From Chara braunii (Eukaryota; Streptophyta; Charophyceae; Charales; Characeae), in the NCBI GenBank assembly GCA_003427395.1, contig BFEA01000126.1:1437309-1501308 (forward strand): a DNA stretch of 64,000 bases. Direction: 5' to 3'. Positions 10,440 through 22,865 of this stretch are shown in pieces; the stretch's first letter is position 1, and each line of letters begins with the position of its first letter. A program made the translations under genes and the position numbers. Below the pieces are notes generated by a model that was given only the letters and a program-made list of their open reading frames with translations, was not told the origin of the DNA and did no database searches.

Positions 10440-11505
10440 TTCAAGCAGAAGATGAGCAACTCAGTACATATGTAATAGCAGGGCTCAGTCCGACCAGTGA
10501 CTTGAGCCAGTTTTACTAAGTTTGGGTCTGTGTAAGTTTGTTGGTATGCGTGCCTGACTGAGTGCTCGTCAATGTGTGTGTGTGACCCGCAAGGACTTTT
10601 CATTCATCGGAAGACCCGAAGGGCTGGTACTTACTCGTAGCTGTGACACTGAGGTTTGCAGAGGGGAAAACACGCAAGCGATGGGAAAAAAAAATCACAA
10701 CACTTCAGAGCAACAGAAAATACTCAAGTAGCAGGTAGGCCAATACCATACCAAGTAGAGGTAGATGTGCCCGACACTCAAGACCGCGCAAAGAAAGACA
10801 ATAATTGATATTTTCAGAGGCCCAGTACCGGTAGATAGGCTGATACTAGGTTAAGTAGCCTGAGTCTAGGCCCAATACAGATGGAATCAGAGACAATAAT
10901 GATGTTTACATCCGAAAGGGATGAAGACACCAACCGTTTTGGGCGACCACGTGGTCAGGAAGTCACCGCCCAAGACACAACTTCCTTTCTACATACGAGA
11001 GGCTGAGCGGTAGCCCCAGCCTTACTCACGACATTCGAGTAAGGACAAATGTACCGACTGCCATTTTTTATTACGGTCGGCAATGTGTTTCTTTTGGCTG
11101 CCCCAGCCACACGGTCAGGGTTATATTAATTTTCCAGTCGTTTTTAGATTTTTCGGCGGCGTGTCCTGCCGACTTTCCCATACCTGTCGGTCCGACGCTC
11201 CTGGACTCGTTCATTTTTGCCTTAGCGCCTGAGCCTTTGACTGATTTAGATCGTGGTTGCTGCATTCCGTGCGACCTTTTCTTGTTTTCTTCCAATCCTC
11301 CGGCCCTTGCGGCCAAGGACTTTTAACTTTTACTAACCTTTACCTGTTTTCGTACACGGCGTATCATGGTATATAATCACCTAGCGACCTCATCCTCAAT
11401 GGTCGAGAAATTAGCTTCATGGCGTCATGCCAAAAAAAATTACTTTTCATTTCAGGCTGTTTCCGGTATGGTAACCGACGTCGATCCTGCATCGAATGCA
11501 AAATC
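10440..11505. other. Unassigned segment
   Basis: I found only short echoing phrases, such as AGGCCCAGTACC- and AGGCCCAATAC-like words near 10730-10880. No gene, microsatellite or long repeat copy was recognised. Confidence 0.3.
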
Positions 11506-11509
11506 ATGA

Positions 11510-11535
11510 GCAAATGCCCTTGTAAGGGTGTTTGC
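11510..11535 (+). repeat. Family F hairpin, locus 1
   Basis: GCAAATGCCCTT (11510-11521), loop GT, AAGGGTGTTTGC (11524-11535): twelve consecutive pairs including two G.U wobbles. Homologous foldbacks occur at 13790-13811, 31890-31915 and 48632-48657 with different but still paired stem bases. Confidence 0.6.
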
Positions 11536-11539
11536 TTCG

Positions 11540-12600
11540 ACATCACAATACCACCGCCAGATCACACACAAAAAACTGCCTCCACTGTGACGCAAAAAAC
11601 CCGCAGCATTTCCTCACAATAGTGTCGCTGACGTATCGCCAACCGGACATCATAACCTCAATTAAAATGTTGTTGTCGTCGCCAACTTCGGCAACATGAT
11701 CCCACCGCATACATTGTCATTGCCAGACCGCTGATCGAGCAACACCTCCCCACGCTCACATTAGAAAAAACAGCGGCGCCGCGCAGTAAATCCGGCAGCA
11801 CCTTCCCTTAGGAAGATCTTGATGTCGCGGCGGCAGTTCGACAACACAACCCTACTAAAATAGGTGCCACTTGCCGCACCGTCCGGACCCTGACGCGGCC
11901 TTACCACCGCAGCACCGACCCACACTCACAACACACGCACAAGGGTGGGGCAAAAAACTCCCAACCCTCAGCTATGGCTGCCTCCCTTCTCCTCCAACTC
12001 CCCACAGACCTCCACTCCACCAGCAGCACCTCCATTGGCAGCACCGCCCCTCTCCAACAACATGCAGCAGCCACCCAGCATTCACACAAGTGAATGCCCC
12101 AGCAGCACTGCCACAATTGTGAGGCTGTTGGGTGGAGTGTTGGCTTTTATAGCCAGCCGAAGGCATGTGGGCAACTGCTTTGCCCACAGCCAGGAAAAAA
12201 TCCGTGGGTGCTCATGGCCCTCGATCTAAATGGATGGCCAACAACTAGGAGCCTTGGTTTCCCCCCAGGGAACCAAGGTCATCCATTCCCAGAAGCATTT
12301 GCCCTTCCCTGCAGGCTACATGCTCCAGGAAATAGTTGTACCCAGCCAGACTTGTTCAAAAAAATGAACAGGCGCAGTCTTTTCACCCTTAGAACTTTCT
12401 ACCCCTGCACCTAATCCGCGACCGCGACCACGTACGTAGCCGTCATTTTTATTTTTATTTTTTTCCACCCCCTCATTTTCCCTCTGATGGGTAGTTCGCC
12501 GTTCTGAGACGAACTGCCACCCCTGTCACTTCACAGGGTCACCGAGGGTCAAGCTCCACAGGGCTTCCTTCTCCTTTATGCCCCCGTATCAGGCACAATA
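11540..12600. other. Unassigned C/A-rich segment
   Basis: Proline-rich short frames occur in several phases and reflect composition. No repeat copy or gene was recognised. Confidence 0.3.
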
Positions 12601-12676
12601 AGCGTGTCTGATTCGGCCGCAGTTGGCTAAAGCCAGCAACGTCGCCTTGAACATTTGGCTGCCACGGTCAGGTAAG

Positions 12677-12678
<2 letters not shown>

Positions 12679-12744
<66 letters not shown>
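12679..12744 (+). repeat. (CT)n microsatellite
   Basis: An uninterrupted CT run starts within ten bases of a GTCAGGTAAG donor-like sequence (about 12668-12677). The same order, donor-like octamer then pyrimidine tetra- or dinucleotide tract, is seen at 5888. Confidence 0.95.
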
Positions 12745-12746
<2 letters not shown>

Positions 12747-12765
12747 CGGGGCCGTTGGTCGCATT

Positions 12766-12838
12766 GGAAACCACCCGTCACGTGTGCAGAGAGTCTCTTA
12801 TAACTCAAGTACAAGGTCCCAAAACCCACGCCCGAACG
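12766..12838 (+). repeat. Short dispersed repeat, copy 2
   Basis: Matches 9550-9622. Here the copy follows the CT tract; at the other locus it precedes a pyrimidine tract. Confidence 0.6.
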
Positions 12839-12839
12839 T

Positions 12840-13270
12840 AGCCACTTTTCATGGCAGATCCATTCGTCGGGGCCCTGCCCCTTGACGAATCGACGAAAAC
12901 AGTCTGCCGCACTCATACTTTTTTTTTTTTTTTTTCCTTTTTGTCTCGCCCCATTCGTCCAAAACGAAGGGGTGCTTCAATCGGATCGTCGGACACAAAA
13001 AGAAAAAATGTAAACAAAATCTAAAAGAAAAATCTAAAAAACAATCTAAGACGAAATCTAGAAAAAAATAAAAAAAAAAAGGAAAAAAATAAAATAAAAG
13101 AACTTACCTTAAAAAAGAAACGGTTGCCCGTCCACGACGGGCGCCTTTTACTACTCTAGGGACTTATAGTCTCCAGTTACTTCAAAGGGCGCAACATGGC
13201 GCTTCGAATATAGTTTGTTTTTTTTTTTTTCCCCGTTTACTTCGTATCTGCTGAATGAAAGTTTGGCACC
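12840..13270. other. Unassigned A-rich segment
   Basis: A-rich low-complexity sequence covers about 12995-13110, with a poly-T run near 12919. ACTTACCT, the complement of a donor-like octamer, lies at 13102-13109. No gene is seen. Confidence 0.3.
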
Positions 13271-13279
13271 GTAACCTGC

Positions 13280-13340
13280 TGGGCTAGCTCCTATCACGAC
13301 AGTGATAGGAGCAATGCTTCTATAAGAAGCGCTAAGCCCA
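13280..13340 (+). other. Branched (three-way) foldback
   Basis: An outer stem pairs TGGGCT (13280-13285) with AGCCCA (13335-13340). It encloses a perfect 11-bp hairpin, GCTCCTATCAC-gaca-GTGATAGGAGC (13287-13312), and a second hairpin, GCTTC-tataa-GAAGC (13316-13330). More short foldbacks follow to about 13430, such as AAGCC-taata-GGCTT. No known RNA family was recognised, and this is not a tRNA cloverleaf. Confidence 0.55.
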
Positions 13341-13789
13341 GGCCATTCCTCCTGCCTTTAGCCATGCAGAACCTGTCTGCCTAAGGCTCTGCAGATCCGG
13401 CCTGCCTGAAGCCTAATAGGCTTTGCTGGGTGGCCTTGCCTCGTCGGTTGGCCGCGGGACCTCGACCTCGGCCTGTCAACCCTTTGGCTCGATGTCAATC
13501 CCCGTGACCCAGGAAATAAAACCCTTCTTCCAATTCCCCCTGCGCCGCGGCCCTATACCCGGCGCATCCCTCTTTTTAGCCTACTTAGGCCTTGAATCTA
13601 AATAAGGTTAACCTTAGTGTCCCCATGTCCGCACGTTCCAGCGGCTTCGACAAAAGCGAAGCATTGCCACTCATATCCGTTAAAACTTAAATTTCTCATT
13701 CATAGGTCAGGTCTGGGCAACGTCAGTCTTATCAAGTCTTTCAATTCAATGAAAAAGTCGGACAGCGTCCGACGTTGAAAATCCCCGAC

Positions 13790-13811
13790 AAATACCCTTG
13801 TCAGGGTATTT
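13790..13811 (+). repeat. Family F hairpin, locus 2
   Basis: AAATACCCT (13790-13798) pairs with AGGGTATTT (13803-13811) across loop TGTC. On the minus strand it is preceded by TGTCGGGGC, as at 31885 and 48626 on the plus strand, so this copy is reversed relative to those. Confidence 0.6.
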
Positions 13812-13869
13812 GCCCCGACACCAGTAATGCAAAAGAGGACATTAAGTTAATTTTATTTATTTATTTATT

Positions 13870-14165
13870 TTTGGCTATGTGATCAGCCTTTGTTTGGCTA
13901 ATCATTATTAGCTCATGAACGACACACTTGCCATGTAAGGGCCTAGTATAGGTTGCAACCCTATGCTTTATTCGAGCACAGACAACGTAGAGCTGCACCC
14001 GTGTTCTATTCGAATACAGGCAATGCAGAGTTGCACCCTCACTATAATACAAGCGATGCACACAGAGAGATGCGGTTTTAGAAATGACACCTGTGCTGAA
14101 AATCCTGTTGGGAGATGTGAGCAACAACTAGTAGATTGATCTCACATCTCTCCATGGGGAGTCAA
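13870..14165 (-). repeat. Family J tandem array, about 39-bp units, copy 1
   Basis: Diverged units contain TGCACCCGTGTTCTATTCGAA-type words and GACAACGTAGAGC-type words. They are homologous to the array at 19770-20110. The strand given is the reading frame only and carries no functional meaning. Confidence 0.5.
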
Positions 14166-14270
14166 ACCGTTATGGATTATGGCGTTGAATTACTTCATCT
14201 TATTTTTTTTTAATTTCTTATTTATTAATTTTATTTTATTTTGCTGCAAGGTGATAAACCTATGTATCCT

Positions 14271-14288
14271 CCGCGGTCATGACCGCGG
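14271..14288. repeat. 18-bp palindrome CCGCGGTCATGACCGCGG
   Basis: A perfect palindrome at the edge of family J. A near-identical word occurs at 19506-19524 within a cluster of CCGCGGTC repeats, also beside family J and the CTATGTATCC phrase, in reversed orientation. Confidence 0.8.
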
Positions 14289-14512
14289 GGTCCATCTCGG
14301 CCTGCGGTCGGGATCCCAACCGCTGAGGTCAGCCCTACGGTTGGGTGGGGCTGAGAATTTCAAACATTTAAAAAAAACAAAATAACAGATAAAAAAAAAG
14401 GGGGTTGTAGGGTTTGAAGAGCCCTACAACGAGGTAATTTTTTTTTCGGATTTTAAAATGTTTTCTTATTTAAAAAAAATAGAAAACCAAAAAACATGTA
14501 TTTTAATCAAAA

Positions 14513-14852
14513 NNNNNNNNNNNNNNNNNNNNNNNNNNNNNNNNNNNNNNNNNNNNNNNNNNNNNNNNNNNNNNNNNNNNNNNNNNNNNNNNNNNNNNNN
14601 NNNNNNNNNNNNNNNNNNNNNNNNNNNNNNNNNNNNNNNNNNNNNNNNNNNNNNNNNNNNNNNNNNNNNNNNNNNNNNNNNNNNNNNNNNNNNNNNNNNN
14701 NNNNNNNNNNNNNNNNNNNNNNNNNNNNNNNNNNNNNNNNNNNNNNNNNNNNNNNNNNNNNNNNNNNNNNNNNNNNNNNNNNNNNNNNNNNNNNNNNNNN
14801 NNNNNNNNNNNNNNNNNNNNNNNNNNNNNNNNNNNNNNNNNNNNNNNNNNNN
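14513..14852. other. Assembly gap (340 N)
   Basis: A run of undetermined bases. Reading frames crossing it are meaningless. Confidence 0.99.
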
Positions 14853-14885
14853 AAAAAATAAAAAAAACAGCGGGTTCGACTCCCA

Positions 14886-14889
<4 letters not shown>

Positions 14890-14962
<73 letters not shown>

Positions 14963-14983
14963 TTCGTGTGTGTGTGTGCCCAG
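14890..14983 (+). repeat. (GT)n microsatellite
   Basis: A long GT tract immediately after the assembly gap. Confidence 0.95.
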
Positions 14984-14999
14984 ACGTCATACCATGCTC

Positions 15000-17900
15000 T
15001 CCACACCACCACAGTAGCGACTATCGAAAGTCGGGACCACACCACCAACTATTCTTTTTACAAGAAACATCCGCGCTAGACCGCGGAGGGCCTCAAATGA
15101 GAACTTCAAATGATAGGAGGCGGGGTACAAGTCCAGTTCTTCAATCGGCCAAACCATGGAATGAAACAAACAGAAGCCACGGCAGCGATCTTCAATTCCG
15201 TACCCATCTACCGACCGCAACCACAGCACCAACCAGGCTACGAAACATCCTCAAACACACTTCATAGAGGCCAGTATGTACAAAGTACTCAGATAGGGAT
15301 CCGATGCTTCCATACATCCCTTGATTCACCCAGCTCAGTCATATACTAATTCCAACGGCCAAGAGCAAGTTTCAAGACATCAGGCACGTACTGGATCACA
15401 GGAAATACCCTTAGAAGCATACAAAGGGGTACCCATCTCCTCCTAGTGTTCCTCGTACTTGCGCCCCCACAACAACAATGAATATGGATACCATCATTTG
15501 TAGCGACCACCACTACAACACCTCTCCACATAAATCTCCAAATATGGCTCAGCATCCTCCCCATGCCAGGAGTAGCAAGAAGTACCCAAAGCAAAAAATG
15601 GGTGAGAGAGAACATCATAGCCAAAAACCACTGACCAAAGCAGAGCGGAACAATCGGCAGCATTCATTCGTACAAGCGAAATGGAAGACGACTATCGGCG
15701 GCGAAGTAGGCTTTGATCGAACAACAACACAAGACATGGTGGCTACAAGTTCTAACAAAACTGCAAAAGACGACCCAGTGTTCTCAACTTACGTAAAGTG
15801 CGATGACTCCTCATGCCAACTCCAAAGAAGACCAATACTCGAAGAATTCCAGCGAAAGCAGTGGAAAAAACACCCCAAGCGATGGTAGACATTAAGAAGC
15901 AACATGTGGGGAGCAGTGGTCAGACCAACCAAACAGGGAGGACACAGCAGGTCACCATATTCCCCCCAAGGAGATACTAGTGGGATCGCGAGAAGAGGCG
16001 TACACCTAACTCATGATGCAACCATGGGTTCAAAAAACACCGGGGTAAGAGGTTCACACTCCTCAGCCGAAGCCGTAAGCGCATATACCAATCCCAAAGC
16101 TCCCCCACATGCCACACAACCAGCATGTATGAACTATTTCAGAGTGCGACAGACCCGGGCGGCTAAAAGGAATCATATTCAACCCAGCATATCACAACAT
16201 GAACCACACTAAGATAATGGAAGCCAAAACACCCAGCTGTTCACATGGCCGCACCATCCTATACACACCACAGTGATGAGCGAAAAAGGGCGAACAACAC
16301 GCTGGTGATAACCATGCCAGCTCAGCACTACAACGGCAGCATGCGGAAACGTAAGGCTGTGTCAAACCCCGAGCCAACGGTAAGCGGTGAGAAAAACTTC
16401 GAGCACCATAATGTATGGAACCACATTGCAACACGGGGAAGGGGCCAAGAATCCAGACGCCGAACTTGATCAAGATCCCCAACATAAACGAGCCGATCCA
16501 AGGGGTTACGTTGCTTCGGTGCAGATAACAACCCCAGGGCCAGAAACGATCATTCCGAGTAAAAAACTCCAGCGCCATATGCGTAGCATCCACAACTTGG
16601 TGAAGAGCGTTCTTCCGGCGTTCCAGGGCAAGCATAGCAACCAATCTAGATCCGCCACATCTGCATCCACCCTCGCTCACCAGCAGAAAAATACCCAGAT
16701 AACCCCACCATCCACTCATCACCACCCGGCCAACTCAGCCATCAACACATTAATGCACGGAACAAAAAACCATGCATAAAGGCGATACACGACCACACCC
16801 CCCCGCCATCAATCGATCGACTTTGCCATGCGCATAAGAACGCAAAACCCTCAGTCTGCATACGCACAATGAAGGGGAAGGCGGCGAGGACAAACAAAGC
16901 CATAACGGAAGCTATAAGGCACAAGCCAGCTCCCAGGGCGAAAAAGATGGCGAGAATGCGCGCGTCATTCGTAGAGAAAGAGGACTGGTATGCTGGGCAG
17001 GTGTCAGGTCGTATACTACCTCCTCTAAGCATCTCCCAGGCAAGCCACCAAGATCCCATCACCAGGGTGAGAAAAGCAGAGAGGAAGAGGGAGAGTGCTA
17101 TTGCGAGAAAACGTGCAAGGTGGAAGCTCCTAACTTGGATATCCATACCGCTACGCAAGAAAAACCAAAAAGGAAAACCCGATGATGAGAAAGAAGCGAG
17201 CACCCACAACTTCCTATGCCTTACACCACCTAGGGGTTGCTAGTCACGAGCAGTTGCCGCGGGGGAGAGACGAGTAAAGCAGCACGGTTTGAGTATCCAA
17301 GAAGGCTAAAAAGGCAAAATACGCCAGGCAGATGACACAAAACGACGCAAGCAAGTGGGCGATGGCGAACAGCTCCATGACTCGGGTCTTCAGCTTGTAA
17401 GAAGTAGCAGTGCTCAGCGATGAAGCTCAGGCGAGGACAAGATGACTTCCTACAACAAAACACAGGACATAGACAGCATACAGCAAGGGATACACACAGT
17501 GTAGAGATCGCAATAGGGGGGTGGTTAAATCCTTCACATACAACTGGACATGAGCAGGGCAAGGGTAGAAAGGAGGAGCAAAGTAGAAAAGAAAGGAAGG
17601 CCCCAATTCGGACAAGCGGCTCCCGAATGCCGTCGCCTGGAGAGAAGGCAGTGGAATACGTTCTGAAGTACTTTTCACCGGCCACCACTTACACCGGATC
17701 TTCAGAGAACTTAAACAACTCCCAGGACGAATCGAAAGGGACTGGAACATGCTTGGGGCAAGCCCATATTCCATGAAGAGAACAGACCAGCAAGGGAGAG
17801 AACAAGTCGTCAAACAAACACATTCGATGGGTAACCTAATTCCATAAAAACCATCCTCACACAAGGGAACATACCACGAGGCGTGGGAGGGGGTCGGGGG

Positions 17901-18290
17901 CAGGTGGTGGGCACATTTAGAGAGAGTCAAAGATTACCGCGCTGGATGCCATGGCCTTGCCCGCGTATCAACCTGCCAATCTTCCCGTAGTAGTCACGAT
18001 GCCGCGACGTAATCCACTCTCACCACGAAATCGCAGAAGAGAGGCATCCCGTATGTGGCAGCAACAAACACTCCAAGCGGTGATGACGATCCCCAGAAAA
18101 GCTTGCAAACAGCACGCGGAAAGCGAGCATGCGCAGGCGGTGAATCACCACTGTGGCGCAGGTGTCTGCCGGTGTAAGCACGAGCGGGCGAGCAGTGCGT
18201 AACGCAAGCCGGCGAACGCAGGGAGCACCGAAGGAGAACAGCGCGTCACTCCGCGGGTGCTAGGAGACACGCTGGAGAGAGGGATGTAAT
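15000..18290. other. Unassigned 3.3-kb segment with A/C-rich plus strand
   Basis: The plus strand is enriched in A and C over most of this stretch. That produces hydrophobic minus-strand frames of 150-180 codons (16192-16725, 16742-17209, 17230-17688) and basic plus-strand frames. None shows a recognisable domain, and lengths near 150 codons are expected occasionally by chance in this much sequence. No repeat copies from elsewhere in the window were recognised, so this may be single-copy DNA or an unrelated element. Confidence 0.3.
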
Positions 18291-18654
18291 GATTAAACTG
18301 ACATGGTTAAATACAGTAGAGTTTTCCTGCCTCACAAGGAATCCTCACAAGCGGGCCGGTATTCCCTCCAATCCCAGGGGCTGGCACAGTGGTAAAGAGC
18401 CATGGTTTTTCGAGCCAGGCGCTAGCTTAGCCAGTGGGGTACGGGGTTTTTCAGGTACCAGAGTGCCGTCGACCAAGGACTAAAATCTACACCCTGGGCT
18501 TGGGTATAGCAGTGGGTAGGCAGCGGCTAGATAAGCGCGAAGGAAAAAACAAGCTTAAAGAGGGGGTGAGGGGTGGTCTATTTTCAACCTCTCGAGATAC
18601 AAGAATGTCAAAACCCAAGACCCAAATCCGCACCCATGCACCGCAACCCCGAGA

Positions 18655-18674
18655 TTGTGTGTGCGTGTGTGTGT

Positions 18675-18730
<56 letters not shown>
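18655..18730 (+). repeat. (GT)n microsatellite
   Basis: An uninterrupted GT tract with a few C substitutions at its start. Confidence 0.95.
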
Positions 18731-18869
18731 CCCTCCCCATCCCCGCTAGGGGGTAGGCCCGCTAAGGCAGGTAACATGTACCTGCCTCAGGCAGGGTACC
18801 CGCTAGCCACCATAGCAAACCATCCTGGTGGGGGCGTACCATGGCACACACCGACAAACTGTTGCCTGC

Positions 18870-18929
18870 ATCCTTGTGTGTGTATGTGTGTGTGTGTGTG
18901 TGCGTGCGCGTTTATGTGTGTGCGTGTGC

Positions 18930-18960
<31 letters not shown>

Positions 18961-18966
18961 CACGTT

Positions 18967-19018
<52 letters not shown>

Positions 19019-19030
19019 TGTGTGTGTGCG

Positions 19031-19071
<41 letters not shown>

Positions 19072-19075
19072 TCGA
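18870..19075 (+). repeat. (GT)n compound microsatellite
   Basis: GT repeat with GC, TA and CA interruptions. It is followed within 15 bases by the ATCA tract. Confidence 0.95.
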
Positions 19076-19084
19076 GCGCGCGTT

Positions 19085-19262
19085 CAATTAATCAATCAAT
19101 CAATCAATCAATCAATCAAGCAATCCCCCCCCCAAAAAAAACAATTAAACCAATCAATCAATCAATCAATCAACCAATCAATCGATCAATCAATCAATCA
19201 ATCAATCAACCAACCAATCTATCAATCAATCAACCACTTAATCAATCAATCAATCCCTCAAA
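19085..19262 (+). repeat. (ATCA)n microsatellite
   Basis: Tetranucleotide repeat with one interruption of C and A runs near 19125-19145. Confidence 0.95.
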
Positions 19263-19484
19263 AAAAAAAAAAAAACTTGGCAATGGTTCAATACAATAGA
19301 AAATAAAAAAGTAAAAAAAAAACAATGAAAGGGGGTCCATTATTTACCTCCCCCCCTCTAAAATGGATCCCCCCATTTTTATTTATTTTTGATTTTTTTT
19401 CAATGTGGGGGGGTGTGGGGCCTCGGGTGCGCCCCCGAAATCCCGACCCCGACCTCGGGTACACCCCTCCCCTCGCCCGCGGCA

Positions 19485-19592
19485 CGACTTTTTCGACCGC
19501 GGCCGCCGCGGTCATGACCGCAGGCCCGCGGTCGACCGCATGGGCCGCGGTCGTGCCCGCGGTGACCGCGGCCTCGGGGGATACATAGTGAT
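19485..19592. repeat. CCGCGGTC / GACCGCGG palindrome cluster
   Basis: About nine overlapping CCGCGG or GACCGC words in 105 bp, including a near-palindrome homologous to 14271-14288. It is strongly GC-rich and CpG-rich between AT-rich neighbours. Confidence 0.7.
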
Positions 19593-19619
19593 AAACCACA
19601 ATCTGCTCACTCTTAACGG

Positions 19620-20115
19620 AAGTTGATTGAACCAATACCCCGTGCAGTATTTGAAAATGCAGTGATCGGACCAATACCCGTACAGTATTTGAACGGGTGA
19701 TGCCTAAACCAGTGTCACTGTGCAGAATATGAGTGCTCGATATTCGCTACAATGAATGGACTCATTTGAGTTATTATTTATTTATTTACAAAATTTTACC
19801 ATGATTAGGTACGACGTGAATTATAATTCGATTGTGAGCCACAAAGACAACATAGGGTTGCACTTGTGTTCTATCTGAACAGGGGTAACGTGGACTGCAC
19901 CTTGTGTTGTATCCGAGCAGGGATGACACTAACTACACCCCTGTGCAGAATTTGAACAGAGGAACATGCGGACTGTATTCCTGTGTAGTATTCGAACGGG
20001 GGATAGCAAGCTACCATACTCCCTACAATATGCAAGTTGGAGGAGTATAGGCCTACCCTGCATACAAGTTGTTTATGGATTAAGTCCTCGTGCAGTATCT
20101 AGGCAGAGATGACAC
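19620..20115 (+). repeat. Family J tandem array, copy 2
   Basis: Repeated words such as CCTGTGCAGTATTTGAAC and GTTCTATCTGAACAGGG recur roughly every 38-40 bp. Homologous to 13870-14165. Confidence 0.55.
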
Positions 20116-21420
20116 TCTTACTCCACCCACAGGTTGGGTTCCTATACGGCATCCAAGTGAGAACAACACTGCAACTCTGAAGGCGAGTTATGATGGGAAT
20201 CCAAATCGATAATGAGATGGGAATCCGGTAGAGCTTTGGATAAGTGAGAGGTAGTCTCTTAGTAGTCAATGGGCAGAGACTACTTCTGGATGGACCCTGC
20301 TCTGCAGACCAATGCGGACTGCGCTCAATAATATTTCTACGCCATGAACAAACCAAAGTGAAGTTTTGTGGCCCCCGATGTTATAAGCGAACGAAGGCAC
20401 TCAACCCAGTCTGTTGCAAACTCATGACTTGACTTAAAGCTCGAGCCATCACTTATACGAAAAGGTTATAGATAAACTTCATAGAACCCTGCAGAACTAA
20501 GACAAGTCTCAGAGAGAGGATTTAAACTTGGGAGACTTTTGAGCAACATAAAATTTTTCCACGTTTTGAATAATCATTCTATAGTAAAATTACATTTTAA
20601 ATTTTAAATTTTCATTCCATCTTAAGAAATGTTATTCCAATTTTAAAATTTTTTGTCTTACTTGAAAACTTTCCTTCCAATAATAAGGTATCCCTTCTTA
20701 TTTGAACTGCATGCTAGAGATGGAATGAAAGTTTGGATGAGTTCATGAAATATTTTAATTGGACTGCCATCCTAAGTAAGGATTTACAGTCTTAAATAGG
20801 TTAATCCAATCTAAATTAGACGATATTTGTTGTAGTAGAATGAAAGTCTAATTAAAACATTTGATAAACTCGTCCAGACTTTCATTCCATCTTGAACAAA
20901 TAAATGTAGTTGGAAGGGAAAGCTCATATTTAGACGGAAACTTATCAAATGAAATTGAAAATTTTATAATTGGACAAACATTGGAATGATAATTCATAAA
21001 TATGAAGGATTTTTTTTTTTTATGGAATGTTTTTTCAACTGTCATTTATCATGGGAATTTTTATGTTGAGCAACTCCTGTTCTAGACACTATTCTTCATA
21101 CCTGGATGAACAAACACTCTCACTATTGAACAAGTCGAATTCTCAGGCCGACCGTTGGTTCTCGACCAGTCTGGCTTGCATGCCATCATTTTCAATTGTG
21201 CAAGTACTGTTTGGCGGATTCAGAAAGCAATGCAGTCTTCTTAGGAAATTAATGAAAATCCCCCAGACACCAACAAACCTCCTTCAAGGGCAGTCAGATT
21301 GCATATAATATAATGTGTTCATAAGAAAGTGCATCCTATTTATAGTGAACACAGCTAAACCCTATGTCAGTTCACCACTCAACAAAGTTCAGTCTAACTC
21401 TCAATTCAGACACCGTGTCG
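20115..21420. other. AT-rich segment with long foldback
   Basis: Positions 20718-20765 and 20845-20892 are inverted copies of about 48 bp, roughly 42 matches by eye, around a 79-bp spacer. The remaining sequence repeats CATTCCAtCTT-like words. No coding region is supported. Confidence 0.6.
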
Positions 21421-22329
21421 TATCCACGGTACTGTTTTGCGTGAGTTAGACCTCATGCAGTAATTGAGACATAAGTTGAATGTGAATAGATCATGAGCGG
21501 TGAAAACAGACTCAAGAAAGTACTTAGTGCAAAAAATAGTATGTAATCTATTTGGGATCAGACTCGGTGCAAGAAGTAGGACACTGTTTAAGTGAGATCA
21601 GATTCAACGCAGAGAGACAAATTTCCTTGTGAAGAAAAATCACAGCCGCATATCAACTCTATCATAATACTCAGTTGTTGTTTAACTTTTTTTATGTCGT
21701 AACTCAATTTTATTTATGTAAGTTCAACTTAAACTCGAAAAAAAGTCCAAATCAACTCTTTTGTGAGTTTTCAGCAAAGTCCATACAAGTTTTCAGTGGA
21801 TTTCAGTAGGAGATCAGATTAGTCAGCAATGAGTTTTCAGTACAAAGTTCAGATAAGTTTTCGACGAGTATTCAACAAACAGTTGAGAGTCAGTAAAATC
21901 AGTTTTCATCCAGTTTCAGACTTACTAATAAAAGTTTGATTTCAACAAGTTTAGTACATGATCGTGTATCGAGTTCCCTGTTAGTAATTTCGGTTGCAAC
22001 TTCGATGGATTCCTCTCAAATTTAGTTTCAGTCAGTTCGGTGCGTTTAGTTTCATTTCGAAAAGTTTAATTCGGATTGATGAGTTCGTTTCAGACTTTGT
22101 GAAAATAGTGCAATCTCAACTAATTTATATTCGATTTAGTGAATCCAGTTCGATCTCAGTAAACTCGTATCAGTTTTAGTGAGCTCCGTTCCGTTTCTAG
22201 TGAATTCAACCCAGTGTTGGTAAGCTCGGATTAACTTAAGTGAGTTCAATTTTAAGTTTCGGGAAGTCCAGATTCAGTGGACTTAATCAATGGTTTCATT
22301 TCACTCTCAACAAATTTCATTGTTATGAG

Positions 22330-22640
22330 ACATAATGCTGGTCACAGTGGGTAGTTCCGGTGCCAACAACGACAGTACTAGCCATAGCGGGCAGTCCCGC
22401 TGGTAGGAGCGACGACGTTGGTCACATCGGACAGTTCCGGTGACTGCAGCGATAATGATGACCACAACGGGAGGTCCCCGTGGTAGGAGCGAGGACGCTG
22501 GTCACCACGGACAGTTCGGGTGATAACAACGATAATGCTAGCCACAATGAGAGGTCCCGGTGGTAGCAGCAATGATGCTGGTCACAACATGCAATCTCGG
22601 TAACAACCGCAATAGTGTTGGTCATAGCGGACTCTCATGG
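22330..22640 (-). repeat. 40-bp satellite, arm A
   Basis: About eight 40-bp units containing GGTCACA and GGTAGNAGCGA words, alternating between two variants so that the higher-order period is 80 bp. It is the inverted counterpart of 28840-29225. Confidence 0.65.
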
Positions 22641-22865
22641 TGAAAGGGAGGACAACACAGTCAGTGTCATCGGTATTCAGTAAGACCTATCATGTGATAA
22701 GTAAGTAGTTTGAAGATTAGTAAGTATTTTGAGGACAACGGACTCAAGACAATATTTTTTTTAGCATGACAGATATCTTGAGCAGAGCAGACTCATAACT
22801 TGAGCACAATTATAAGATACAAGCCGCAACAGACCTTCTCTCAAGTACAAGTCAGCATTATGCGG

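Noticed and set aside
14458-15267. A 269-codon frame around 14.5-15.3 kb
   Set aside because: It consists mostly of assembly-gap N and a GT microsatellite.
16192-17688. Three minus-strand hydrophobic reading frames of 150-180 codons that look like membrane proteins
   Set aside because: They are in different frames, share no recognisable domain, coincide with strand-skewed composition, and are within the length expected by chance in 64 kb.
18378-18420. tRNA gene suggested by TGGCACAGTGGTAAAG
   Set aside because: An A-box-like word is present but no B-box at proper distance and no cloverleaf ends.
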